A DNA stretch of 64,000 nt, taken from the NCBI RefSeq assembly GCF_015207105.1, contig NZ_JADEXO010000016.1:1-64000 (forward strand), in the 5' to 3' direction. Shown here piece by piece: positions 1 through 7,573 of the stretch. Origin of the DNA: a cf. Phormidesmis sp. LEGE 11477. Lineage in GTDB: Bacteria > Cyanobacteriota > Cyanobacteriia > Phormidesmidales > Phormidesmidaceae. The notes beneath the pieces are model-generated. The model ran no database searches, was not told the origin of the DNA, and saw only the letters and a list, made by a program, of their open reading frames with translations. The position numbers and the translations under genes are program-made. Numbering within the stretch: position 1 is the first letter of the stretch; every line of letters begins with the position of its first letter.

Positions 1-159
1 AAAATGTGGTGCTAATCGGGGTGGCTAAGGTACAGTGCCCTTAGCTCCAGACTGGCGTAGACAGTTTGTGAGCTAGCTGTCGGTAGGTGTTGACCGCACC
101 TGCCGATAGCGCTTTAGTCAAATGAGTTCTGAAAAACAGGTGTGATAGACATCACGACC

Positions 160-267
160 TTAGCTATTGAAGATAGGCTGATTTTTGCGCTGAGTCAAGT
201 ACGGAGAGGAGGCGAAAAAAAAAGCAAGCGATGCCGGAAACTGAATCAGAACGACTTTACCCTTCAT
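160..267 (-). pseudogene. N-terminal remnant of a MazF/PemK-type toxin
   Basis: The reading frame opens with MKGKVVLIQFP, which matches the usual beginning of cyanobacterial PemK/MazF-family endoribonuclease toxins, normally about 110 residues long. After about 11 residues the resemblance stops; the frame runs through a poly-Phe stretch and ends after 35 residues. The start codon overlaps the end of the upstream antitoxin-like frame by 11 bp, as in intact pairs. The toxin has therefore lost nearly all of its fold and should be inactive. The family call rests on a short motif plus the partner next to it. Confidence 0.6.
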
Positions 268-505
268 ATCTCACTGGTTGCCCATCGTTGAGAGTGTAGA
301 TATCTTCTTCAGCGTCGTACAGAAATGCAAAAGATGGATTGGTTGCAGCGGCTTTAAGCCAATCTTGTTCTTCGATGCTATCCTCGACCTCTTCTAGTAA
401 TACGATGACCCGTACTCTTTTGTCTTTAGCACTGCTGAGTGGCTAGTCGAGCTGAAGATGTCTTTGACTATCAATAATTCCAGTAGCTTCAATTGCTTGC
501 GTCAT
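257..505 (-). pseudogene. MazF-associated antitoxin-like gene with in-frame amber stop
   Basis: Read through one TAG codon at 443-445, this frame gives an 82-codon protein beginning MTQAIEATGIIDSQ, with VRVIVLLEE in the middle and DAEEDIYTLNDGQP near the end. These are hallmarks of a small cyanobacterial antitoxin family usually encoded just before a PemK/MazF toxin. The amber codon replaces residue 21, where intact relatives usually have an acidic residue before PL. The rest of the frame is intact, so the stop looks recent. Together with the truncated toxin downstream, the locus is a dead toxin-antitoxin pair. Confidence 0.65.
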
Positions 506-591
506 AACATTCTTGGGATAGTCGGTGTCTTTCTAGTTTAGGCGATTATTTTTGACTTTCTGACTGGCTGATACGATATGAAGCGGAATTG

Positions 592-768
592 ATGCCGCAT
601 GCGACTGATAAAGTCCCGTTGATGACTGAACGGTTCCAGAGTGCGACTGAACAACTCCCGTTGGTGACTGAACGCTTCCAGGGTGCGACTGACAAAGTGC
701 AGTTGATGGCTGAACGGTTCCCGACCGATGCGGAAGGTTTCCCGAGCGTGACTGAGCGATTCCGATGA
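592..768 (+). repeat. 42-bp tandem repeat, open on both strands
   Basis: Four imperfect 42-bp units. In the plus-strand frame starting at the ATG at 592 each unit encodes a 14-residue block (ATDKVPLMTERFQS, ATEQLPLVTERFQG, ATDKVQLMAERFPT, then a degenerate one) and the frame stops at 766-768, giving 58 residues. The minus strand is also open across the repeat (89 codons, 533-802) and encodes a Gln/Ser/Thr-rich repeat. The plus-strand peptide has heptad-like spacing. No ribosome binding site is obvious in front of the ATG, so expression is uncertain. Confidence 0.6.
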
Positions 769-803
769 GCGACTGCATGATTCCTGGCTGTAGCGGGTTC
801 AAG

Positions 804-1130
804 TTAGGCAGAATTGTTGTTTAGCACGTCGAACTTTTGAGCGACTTCTTCAACAGTTGAGTTCAGATACTGGGCGACTTCAGTTAGGAGAGATTTGTCT
901 TCAGTCGTTTGATAGGATCGAGCAAATCCTCGCAAGGCAAACGTCGAATTATGAGCATCATTGAATTCGAGATAGATCTCTAGCGACTGTTGATAGTTGT
1001 GTCTTGCCTGTTCATAGTCTTCTAACTGTTCTGCAATCACACCTAGTCCACAGTAAGTGCTCGCTTGGCTGTAGCGATCGCCAAACACTGCCTCACACGG
1101 CGACTCAACGTAATCCTCTAGGCTTGCCAC
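804..1130 (-). pseudogene. C-terminal fragment of a TPR-repeat protein
   Basis: The 108-residue product contains a recognisable tetratricopeptide unit (DRYSQASTYCGLGVIAEQ, then DYEQARHNYQQSLEIYLEFND) followed by a second degenerate one and the tail LLTEVAQYLNSTVEEV. This is how large cyanobacterial TPR proteins end, often those with an NB-ARC/AAA N-terminus. Everything before the last two repeats is missing, and the first 13 residues do not look like TPR sequence. It lies directly behind the HepT gene. Most likely a 5'-truncated relic; a short expressed TPR protein cannot be excluded. Confidence 0.6.
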
Positions 1131-1193
1131 CGCGCATTCCGATCACACAGCGCAGTTCTACAAAGCCTGTAATGATCGGATCTAAAACAAGAT

Positions 1194-1556
1194 CTATTCT
1201 TCCGGTATGGACAACTGCTCCTCCGTCGGCAGCATCGGCTTTATCTTCGATACTAAATCTGCCATTTCATTTTGAGAAATAGCCCAAACGATCCGAAGAC
1301 TAATGTTGTCATACTCATGCACAAGCCGATTTCGTAAACCTCGAATTTTTGGCCAGTCAATAGTAGATAGTTCACCTCGCCCCAGTTCTGAGATGCGCCC
1401 CGCAGCTTCTCCTATCACCGATAGCCTTCTAATCACCGCGTCCTGAAGCTGCTCGTCTACTGCAAAAGCTTCTTCCGAAACACCATCGGTATACCTGACG
1501 ACTAACTCTGCTGAACGAACGATATCAAACAGAGCGTGAAGATCCCGAGGAATCAT
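1194..1556 (-). CDS. HepT-like HEPN toxin (DUF86 family)
   Basis: A 120-residue all-helical protein of the DUF86/HepT family. The HEPN ribonuclease signature R-x4-H is present as RNRLVHEY in the second half, followed by the tyrosine that cognate MntA nucleotidyltransferases AMPylate in characterised systems. Its 5' end overlaps the nucleotidyltransferase gene by 32 bp, the usual arrangement of a HEPN/MNT toxin-antitoxin pair. Length and motif are intact, so unlike the other toxin genes in this window it may be functional. Confidence 0.85.
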   Translation of the reverse strand: MIPRDLHALFDIVRSAELVVRYTDGVSEEAFAVDEQLQDAVIRRLSVIGEAAGRISELGRGELSTIDWPKIRGLRNRLVHEYDNISLRIVWAISQNEMADLVSKIKPMLPTEEQLSIPEE

Positions 1557-1878
1557 AGATCACCTTGGCTGTGGATAAAATTTCACGACGGCGGAGATAG
1601 TTAGGACTTTTCTCGATACTAGAACGCACGATTATATCTACATCTCTAGCAAAAAGCGATTTGAGCTCTGCTTCCATTTGATCTAGCGCTCCAAAGTAAT
1701 CTAATCCTTTGAAGGCAGCATACGCATCTGGATGAAACTGTATCATCACATCAATATCGCTGCTGTCAGAACAGAAATCATCGCGTAGAACAGAACCGAA
1801 CAGCGCAAACTCCGTCAAATTCCACCTCTGACAGAACTGCGCTATCTCAACCATCGGCAGCTTAATGTTTTTGAGCAT
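1525..1878 (-). CDS. MntA-like nucleotidyltransferase antitoxin
   Basis: Minimal nucleotidyltransferase of the DNA polymerase beta superfamily. It shows the GSx(10)DxD signature (FALFGSVLRDDF, then SDIDVMIQF) and a later third acidic residue in RDVDIIV. In HEPN/MNT modules this protein neutralises HepT by AMPylating it. The open frame extends upstream to 2016, but that extension has no family resemblance; the ATG at 1878 (MLKNIKLPM) gives the usual size of about 117 residues. The gene is cotranscribed with and overlaps the HepT gene downstream. Confidence 0.85.
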   Translation of the reverse strand: MLKNIKLPMVEIAQFCQRWNLTEFALFGSVLRDDFCSDSSDIDVMIQFHPDAYAAFKGLDYFGALDQMEAELKSLFARDVDIIVRSSIEKSPNYLRRREILSTAKVIYDSSGSSRSV

Positions 1879-2167
1879 CACTTCGCCTCTGTTGCCTATC
1901 TCTATTCTGCCTGATGCTGTGTGGACTAGTTGCTTCGCAGTGAGCCCGTCACCAAATTCTCCTGTCCATACGTGCAAATTCAGAAGGAACGGCCCAGAAA
2001 GTCGTAGAATCCGCACCTATTGAAAGACAAACGATCGCCACGAGACACCCAAAATAATTTACAATGTTTAACAGTTGGCAGCCTTATATTTGGCGAGGCC
2101 ATCATTTGTTAGCAAGCTGCTAGATCTTTATAAGCCACCTTATATAAGATGAAAATTGGCTGCTATT

Positions 2168-2199
2168 GCTGCCTTCCCTATTTATGAAAGGGGGGCAGC
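2168..2199 (+). promoter_or_regulatory. Hairpin in the fusA leader
   Basis: GCTGCCTTCC (2168-2177) can pair with GGGGGGCAGC (2190-2199), using two G-U pairs, leaving a 12-nt loop. It lies about 100 nt before the EF-G start codon. There is no following T-run, so it is more likely a leader structure than a terminator. Confidence 0.35.
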
Positions 2200-2298
2200 G
2201 TTTGTTTTGTAAGCACTGCTTTGTATAGCGCGATTCTCCTTGAAAGGGGCCTTGCCACTGCAGTACATCATTTCCAGATTACTCACTAAAGAATCACC

Positions 2299-4386
2299 AT
2301 GAAAGACCTGACCCGCTACCGCAATATTGGTATCTTTGCCCACGTCGATGCGGGCAAAACGACCACCACCGAAAGAATTTTGAAGCTCACCGGTAAGATC
2401 CATAAAATCGGTGAAGTTCATGATGGTGCGGCAACTACAGACTTCATGGACCAAGAGCAAGAGCGCGGTATCACTATCCAGTCCGCGGCCACTACCTGTT
2501 TCTGGAACGATCACCAGCTCAATATCATCGACACGCCCGGACACGTAGACTTCACCATCGAAGTCTACCGCTCCCTCAAAGTGCTAGATGGTGGCGTTGG
2601 CGTATTCTGCGCGTCCGGTGGCGTAGAGCCTCAGTCTGAAACTAACTGGCGCTATGCAAACGATTCCAAAGTGGCGCGCATCATCTATGTCAATAAGCTT
2701 GACCGTACAGGCGGCGACTTCTACAGCGTCATCAAGCAGGTCGAAGAAATTCTAGCAGCCAAGCCCCTCGTCATGGTGCTGCCCATCGGGATTGAAGACG
2801 ACTTTGTTGGCGTCGTAGATTTGCTAACTGAGAAGGCATGGGTCTGGGATAACTCTGGCGATCCCATGAACTACGAAATCACCGATGTTCCTAAAGACAT
2901 GGTGGAAAAGGTCGCAGAATACCGTGAAATGCTGGTCGAGTCTGCCGTGGAGATGGATGACGATGTGATGGAAGCCTACCTCGAAGGTAACGAGCCTGAT
3001 ATCGACACCCTCAAAAAGTGCATTCGCAAAGGCACCCGCGAGCTAGCCTTCTTCCCCACATTCTGTGGCTCTTCCTTTAAGAACAAAGGCGTTCAAAACG
3101 TACTCGATGCGGTTGTAGACTACCTGCCTAACCCCACCGAAGTTCGCCCTCAGCCTGAGGTTGACCTCGATGGTAACGAGACAGGCGGCGTCGCCAAGGT
3201 TACACCTGACGCGCCGCTTCGCGCCCTCGCCTTCAAGATCATGGACGACCGCTACGGCGCACTCACCTTTATCCGGATCTATTCCGGTACGCTCAGTAAG
3301 GGCGACACTGTCCTCAATACCTTCACTGGCAAAACAGATCGCGTAGGCCGACTGGTTTCTATGCACGCTGATTCCCGTGAGGAAATTGACACGGCCCAGG
3401 CGGGTGACATTGTCGCTATCGTCGGCATGAAAAACGTGCAGACAGGCCACACCCTGTGCGATCCGAAGAACCCTGCCACGCTTGAACCGATGGTCTTCCC
3501 TGATCCGGTTATCTCTATCTCCGTTGCGCCCAAGGATAAAGGCGGCTCTGAGAAAATGGGCCTGGCTATAAGCAAAATGGTTCAGGAAGATCCTTCCTTC
3601 TATGTAGAGACTGACCAGGAAAGCGGCGAAGTCATTCTGAAGGGCATGGGCGAGCTTCACCTAGACATCAAGGTGGACATTCTTAAGCGCACACACGGCG
3701 TAGAAGTTGAAGTGGGCAAGCCCCAGGTGGCCTACCGTGAGTCGATCACAAAGCTGCTTACCGATACCTACGTTCACAAAAAGCAGTCTGGTGGTTCGGG
3801 TCAGTTTGCCAAAATTGACTACACCATCGAGCCCGGCGAACCCGGTGTTGGCTTCGAGTTTGAATCGAAGGTCACAGGCGGTAACGTGCCTCGTGAATTC
3901 TGGCCTGCTGTAGAGAAAGGCTTCGCGACTAGCCTAGAGAAAGGGCCTTTGGCTGGCTATCCGATGGTGGATGTGAAAGTCACGCTCACAGACGGTGGTT
4001 TCCACGCGGTTGACTCTAGTGCGATCGCCTTTGAAATCGCTGCCAAATCTGCCTACCGCCAGTCTTTCCCCAAAGCAGGTCCGCAGATCCTAGAGCCAAT
4101 CATGAACGTAGACGTCTTCACCCCAGACGATCACATGGGCGATGTGATTGGCGATCTCAACCGCCGTCGCGGCATGATCAAGTCTCAAAACTCCAACCCA
4201 ATGGGCGTTCGCATCAAAGCAGACGTACCGTTGAGCGAAATGTTTGGCTACATCGGCGATCTGCGGACGATGACCTCTGGTCGTGGTCAGTTCTCCATGG
4301 AATTTGGCAACTACGCGCCATGTCCCAAGAACGTGGCTGAAGAAGTCATTAAAGAAGCCAAAGAGCGCCAGGAAGCGAAGAAGTAA
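2299..4386 (+). CDS. fusA: Elongation factor G (paralogue outside the str operon)
   Basis: A 695-residue translational GTPase that catalyses ribosomal translocation. The G domain is complete: P-loop AHVDAGKT (residues 14-21), RGITI switch I region, DTPGH (78-82) and NKLD (132-135). Domains II-V follow, ending in the GRGQFSMEF region of domain V. It is not flanked by rpsL, rpsG or tuf, so it is probably one of the additional EF-G copies that cyanobacteria carry (compare the several EF-G genes of Synechocystis). The N-terminus [19 protein letters not shown] lacks the usual longer leader. A decayed fragment of an EF-G gene lies about 4.6 kb downstream. Confidence 0.92.
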   Translation: MKDLTRYRNIGIFAHVDAGKTTTTERILKLTGKIHKIGEVHDGAATTDFMDQEQERGITIQSAATTCFWNDHQLNIIDTPGHVDFTIEVYRSLKVLDGGVGVFCASGGVEPQSETNWRYANDSKVARIIYVNKLDRTGGDFYSVIKQVEEILAAKPLVMVLPIGIEDDFVGVVDLLTEKAWVWDNSGDPMNYEITDVPKDMVEKVAEYREMLVESAVEMDDDVMEAYLEGNEPDIDTLKKCIRKGTRELAFFPTFCGSSFKNKGVQNVLDAVVDYLPNPTEVRPQPEVDLDGNETGGVAKVTPDAPLRALAFKIMDDRYGALTFIRIYSGTLSKGDTVLNTFTGKTDRVGRLVSMHADSREEIDTAQAGDIVAIVGMKNVQTGHTLCDPKNPATLEPMVFPDPVISISVAPKDKGGSEKMGLAISKMVQEDPSFYVETDQESGEVILKGMGELHLDIKVDILKRTHGVEVEVGKPQVAYRESITKLLTDTYVHKKQSGGSGQFAKIDYTIEPGEPGVGFEFESKVTGGNVPREFWPAVEKGFATSLEKGPLAGYPMVDVKVTLTDGGFHAVDSSAIAFEIAAKSAYRQSFPKAGPQILEPIMNVDVFTPDDHMGDVIGDLNRRRGMIKSQNSNPMGVRIKADVPLSEMFGYIGDLRTMTSGRGQFSMEFGNYAPCPKNVAEEVIKEAKERQEAKK

Positions 4387-4503
4387 GTCGTCAGAGCCTT
4401 TGGCCACTGAGTTAGACGCAAGCGCATTCCTTGGTCGTCGCCGAGGAATGCGCTTTGTCTTTGACTCTTACGACTCGTGATTATTCCCCTATCTGAAAAG
4501 CTG

Positions 4504-4863
4504 ATGGAGAAAAAAGCACTCCCTACCGACATCGTCTTAAGTGATACCAAGACTGTACTAGGACACGTCAAAATGGATCGCAGCCTTTATCCTGGAACCT
4601 TTGTAGATATCGATGGGCAGACCTACCAGATCCTAGTGCGCCGCCACCAGTACCAGCTCAAACTTGGCCGATATTATCTTCATAAGGCCGTCGTCCACGT
4701 CAAGCAAGCCACTATTCCAGAAGAGAGAACGCTGCTAAATGGCACTTGGGTAATTGGTGATATTTCCTGCGCTTACAACGCTCGCTCTGAACTTGTCCGC
4801 TGCGCTATCAACCCCGCTGGTCCCTGCGACGACTGCATCCACTACGCTGCTCTTTCTACCTAG
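4504..4863 (+). CDS. DUF6464 family protein
   Basis: About 119 residues, a family known almost only from cyanobacteria and of unknown function. Characteristic features are the C-terminal block WVIGDISCAYNARSELVRCAINPAGPCDDC, a conserved four-cysteine pattern that could bind a metal. The preceding half resembles a small beta-barrel (GTFVDIDGQTYQILVRRHQYQL). A GTG at 4477 would add nine residues; I prefer the ATG. The stop codon lies inside the dispersed repeat at 4861. Confidence 0.75.
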   Translation: MEKKALPTDIVLSDTKTVLGHVKMDRSLYPGTFVDIDGQTYQILVRRHQYQLKLGRYYLHKAVVHVKQATIPEERTLLNGTWVIGDISCAYNARSELVRCAINPAGPCDDCIHYAALST

Positions 4864-4892
4864 AAGACAGACTGTCTAGAAGACCGCCTGTC
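4861..4892 (+). repeat. Two tandem copies of a 16-bp dispersed repeat
   Basis: TAGAAGACAGACTGTC and TAGAAGACCGCCTGTC lie head to tail here, and a third copy (TAGAAGACCGACTGTC) occurs at 30438-30453. The core AGACAGACTGTCT is a perfect palindrome. The first copy supplies the stop codon of the DUF6464 gene. Possibly a small intergenic repeat family. Confidence 0.6.
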
Positions 4893-4954
4893 TTTTGACC
4901 CATCGTCAAACTCTTTCTTAAAGTAAAGACGCTAATCGAGAGAGGACAATTTCA

Positions 4955-5308
4955 ATGAAAGGTTTTATCGCGGCAGTAGTCGGCTTTGTTTTTGGAGCCA
5001 TGCTACTAGCCACGCCGCCTGCCTACGCAGGTGATATTGCCCAGGGTAAGCAGGTCTTTGCAACTAACTGCGTAGCCTGTCATGCCGGGGGCCGAAATGT
5101 CGTACAGGCAAGCAAAACGCTGAAGCAAGACGCCTTGGAAAGCTATCTAGAAAACTACGGCGCGGAGCACAACATCAGTGCGATTGTGTATCAGGTTACG
5201 AATGGTAAAAATGCAATGCCTGCGTTTGGTGGTCGTCTAACGGCTGATCAGATTGATGATGTTGCCGCCTATGTTAACGATCAGGCTGAAAATGGCTGGA
5301 CTAGCTAG
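4955..5308 (+). CDS. petJ: Cytochrome c6 (soluble electron carrier)
   Basis: 117-residue precursor with a cleavable thylakoid-lumen signal peptide ending PPAYA (residue 25). The heme motif is C39-V-A-C42-H43 and the axial methionine lies in NAMPAFGG (about residue 88). It carries electrons from cytochrome b6f to photosystem I or to cytochrome oxidase, replacing plastocyanin when copper is short. It ends AENGWTS, as the family does. A small insertion (NYGAEHN) sits between the KTLKQDALE helix and [11 protein letters not shown] strong AGAGGA ribosome binding site precedes the ATG and a terminator follows. Confidence 0.95.
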   Translation: MKGFIAAVVGFVFGAMLLATPPAYAGDIAQGKQVFATNCVACHAGGRNVVQASKTLKQDALESYLENYGAEHNISAIVYQVTNGKNAMPAFGGRLTADQIDDVAAYVNDQAENGWTS

Positions 5309-5389
5309 TACCTTACTGACTTTCTAAGAACATTGCTTCGATGGGTAAGTCTACAAAGTAATCCTTATCGAGCTCAAAACGTGTGTGTG

Positions 5390-5419
5390 GCCCATCTGAT
5401 AATTAGATGGGCTCTTTTT
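5390..5419 (+). terminator. Rho-independent terminator of petJ
   Basis: Perfect 8-bp stem GCCCATCT / AGATGGGC (5390-5397, 5405-5412) with a 7-nt loop, followed by CTTTTT. It also lies just beyond the 3' end of the convergent esterase gene. Confidence 0.85.
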
Positions 5420-5425
5420 CTGGCG

Positions 5426-6376
5426 TCAAGGCAGACTGCTGATGGCGATCGCGAACCTTTCCCCGATCTTTTGGTAACTCTCAGCAGTGAAATGTACGCC
5501 TTCCATCGGTAAGTCCGCTGTTGCAATCACGACGGTATTAGGAATTTGCAAACTGGCCTGCTGCTGCTGTACAGCTTCCCAGTAAGGCAATTCCTCTAAG
5601 TCACTCGGCTGACCTAGCTGAGCATAGATCAAAGGCAAGTTAGAATTGCCGATATCAGCACGGAAATTATAAGCAAAAGTTGCAAACTTCTCTGCCCAGG
5701 CAGATGGATCTGGATTGAGGTTCGGAAATTGTTCTGGGTCCACTGCATCCGTTTCGCCTTGAAAAAATAAAATGCCGCTGACAGTGCCCACTGTCGAAGC
5801 CGCTCGAACTCTCTTCAGGCAAGAACCATAGAGCGTTTGATCGCTGAGGTTCTTTTGCCAGTCAGAAATGGACGATCCACTTCTAGCACAGGGAATCAGA
5901 CCGATAATCTGATTGTTGTCTTGAGCGATCAGCGTTTGAGCGAAGGGCAGAGCAGGCCCAAACTTAGCTTCCTCATCAATTGAGACTGTATCTACTTGAT
6001 TTGTCGCATCATCGACAGGTGCGGTGGCTATTTGCCAGCGATAGTCGTTACCAAAGGTATAGATATTAGCGCTAGTTCCAATATCAGCAGGAATATCAGC
6101 AGTGCCAACCATATTCGACTGACCAATAAGGACATAGAGCTCGAGCTTTCCTTGCAACTGTTCTGGAATAGTCGCAGGCAAGCTGTCTGGATCTTCAGCG
6201 TTAGAAGACCTTGAGAAAAGCATCGCGTTCTTACCTATGCCCAAAGTCGATTGTAGTAGGACTCCTAGCCCAACCCCTACTAATAAGGCAAAGCCAGTTG
6301 ACATTAGGAAGCGGGGCATACGATCGGCGGCACTGTCTTTCATGGTATTGTCTTTCTTGTCACTATGCGAAGTCAT
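5426..6376 (-). CDS. Membrane-anchored SASA-type carbohydrate esterase
   Basis: 316 residues. An N-terminal hydrophobic segment (about residues 25-45) should anchor or export it. The catalytic part shows the sialate O-acetylesterase-like (SASA, CE6) signatures: LIGQSNMVG with the nucleophile Ser, the oxyanion block IPCARSGSS, FFQGETDA, and GVHFTAESYQKIG carrying the catalytic His. These SGNH-fold enzymes deacetylate plant or microbial polysaccharides; the actual substrate cannot be told. The aspartate that usually precedes the Gly-Val-His is a glutamate here (MEGVHF). An alternative start at 6343 is possible. Confidence 0.78.
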   Translation of the reverse strand: MTSHSDKKDNTMKDSAADRMPRFLMSTGFALLVGVGLGVLLQSTLGIGKNAMLFSRSSNAEDPDSLPATIPEQLQGKLELYVLIGQSNMVGTADIPADIGTSANIYTFGNDYRWQIATAPVDDATNQVDTVSIDEEAKFGPALPFAQTLIAQDNNQIIGLIPCARSGSSISDWQKNLSDQTLYGSCLKRVRAASTVGTVSGILFFQGETDAVDPEQFPNLNPDPSAWAEKFATFAYNFRADIGNSNLPLIYAQLGQPSDLEELPYWEAVQQQQASLQIPNTVVIATADLPMEGVHFTAESYQKIGERFAIAISSLP

Positions 6377-6444
6377 ATTGAGTACGCATTAATGGATAGA
6401 TACGCTAAAGTTGATAGGTATCTTCAGACTAACACTGCAGACCT

Positions 6445-7332
6445 ATGGCTAATCTCAAAGACCGTCGCGACCAAAATGTAGCGGGCGATTTCTATGTCGA
6501 CAGTAGCTGTATTGACTGTGATACCTGTCGCTGGGTAGCTCCACAGATCTACAGTAGAGTTGACTCTCAATCGGTTGTACACCATCAGCCGACTACCGAT
6601 TCGGAGCGTATCGCTGCGCTGGAAGCGCTATTGGCTTGTCCAACAGCCTCGATTGGAACGCAGGACAAACCGACCGATATCCGAACGGTCCAGCAGAAAT
6701 TTCCTTTGCAGATAGAAGGCAATATTTTCTATTGTGGCTATCATTCGCAAAAATCTTTTGGCGCGGCTAGCTACTTTATTCAGCGGCCTGAAGGCAATGT
6801 GCTAGTTGACTCTCCTCGCTTCACACCGCCTTTAGTCAAGCAGTTAGAGAAATTGGGCGGTGTAAAGTACATGTATTTAACCCACCGCGATGATGTGGCC
6901 GACCACCAAAAGTTTCACGATCGCTTTGGTGCCCAGCGCATTCTTCATATCGATGATGTTTCTGCAGGAACAAAGGACGTAGAGATTCAGCCATCAGGAA
7001 CAGAACCGTTTGCGATCGATGACGATCTGCTAGTCATCCCTCAGCCCGGCCATTCTGCGGGCCATACAGTGTTGCTCTACAAACAAAAGTACTTATTTAC
7101 CGGTGACCATCTCGCTTGGTCTGCAAGGCTAGGGCAGCTCCACGCATTTCGCAACTTTTGCTGGGATTCTTGGACAAAACAGATCGAATCGATGAAGAAG
7201 TTGGCAGAGTATACTCAAGGCTATGCTTTTGAATGGGTATTACCAGGGCATGGCAGGCGGTTTTCGGCAGAGACAGAAGAGATGCGCGATCGCATGAAAA
7301 CCTGCATCGACTGGATGGAATCAGTTGCCTAA
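6445..7332 (+). CDS. [4Fe-4S] ferredoxin fused to a metallo-beta-lactamase fold
   Basis: 295 residues in two modules. Residues 15-75 form a one-cluster ferredoxin (C22-x2-C25-x2-C28, and C65-P). Residues 90-290 are a metallo-beta-lactamase fold with THRDDVADH (146-154), the GHSAGHT loop, TGDHL and a terminal PGHGRRF. The first metal motif departs from HxHxDH, having acidic residues where the second His is usual, so metal content may differ from classical members. A redox-linked hydrolase or oxidoreductase is plausible but the reaction is unknown. It is transcribed away from the esterase gene. Confidence 0.82.
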   Translation: MANLKDRRDQNVAGDFYVDSSCIDCDTCRWVAPQIYSRVDSQSVVHHQPTTDSERIAALEALLACPTASIGTQDKPTDIRTVQQKFPLQIEGNIFYCGYHSQKSFGAASYFIQRPEGNVLVDSPRFTPPLVKQLEKLGGVKYMYLTHRDDVADHQKFHDRFGAQRILHIDDVSAGTKDVEIQPSGTEPFAIDDDLLVIPQPGHSAGHTVLLYKQKYLFTGDHLAWSARLGQLHAFRNFCWDSWTKQIESMKKLAEYTQGYAFEWVLPGHGRRFSAETEEMRDRMKTCIDWMESVA

Positions 7333-7389
7333 AAGCCAAGCTTTCAGCCGACTGTGAGAGACTACAGCGTTGATCGCTTGGCTGATATG

Positions 7390-7440
7390 AGGTCTTCAGG
7401 CCGAAAGCAGTTGCTCTATCAATTGAGCCCAGGACCAAGC
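7390..7440 (-). other. tRNA-like 5' fragment
   Basis: On the minus strand, GGGCTCAATTGATAGAGCAA (7430-7411) closely matches a tRNA D-arm. No matching anticodon stem, T-arm or acceptor partner follows, so this is at best a relic of a tRNA gene and may be chance. Confidence 0.3.
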
Positions 7441-7452
7441 AACTCTTCCTGC

Positions 7453-7556
7453 AGCGGTGAAACCCTGCATCGTCACACGGCGCTAGGAAATGCTCACCCA
7501 AGACAGCGGTAGGGACCCACATCGCTCTACGGCGCTAAGGGGACGCCTACCAAGAC
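7453..7556 (+). repeat. Imperfect 52-bp direct repeat
   Basis: Two adjacent 52-bp units (7453-7504 and 7505-7556) each begin AGCGGT, share ACGGCGCTA in the middle and end CCAAGAC or CAAGAC. They lie between the convergent ferredoxin-lactamase and PEP-CTERM genes and contain no convincing frame. Confidence 0.55.
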
Positions 7557-7573
7557 GAAGTAAGAATGCATCC

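Noticed and set aside
533-802. 89-codon minus-strand frame over the 42-bp repeat as a gene
   Set aside because: The Gln/Ser repeat is the reverse reading of the plus-strand repeat, and nothing supports its translation.
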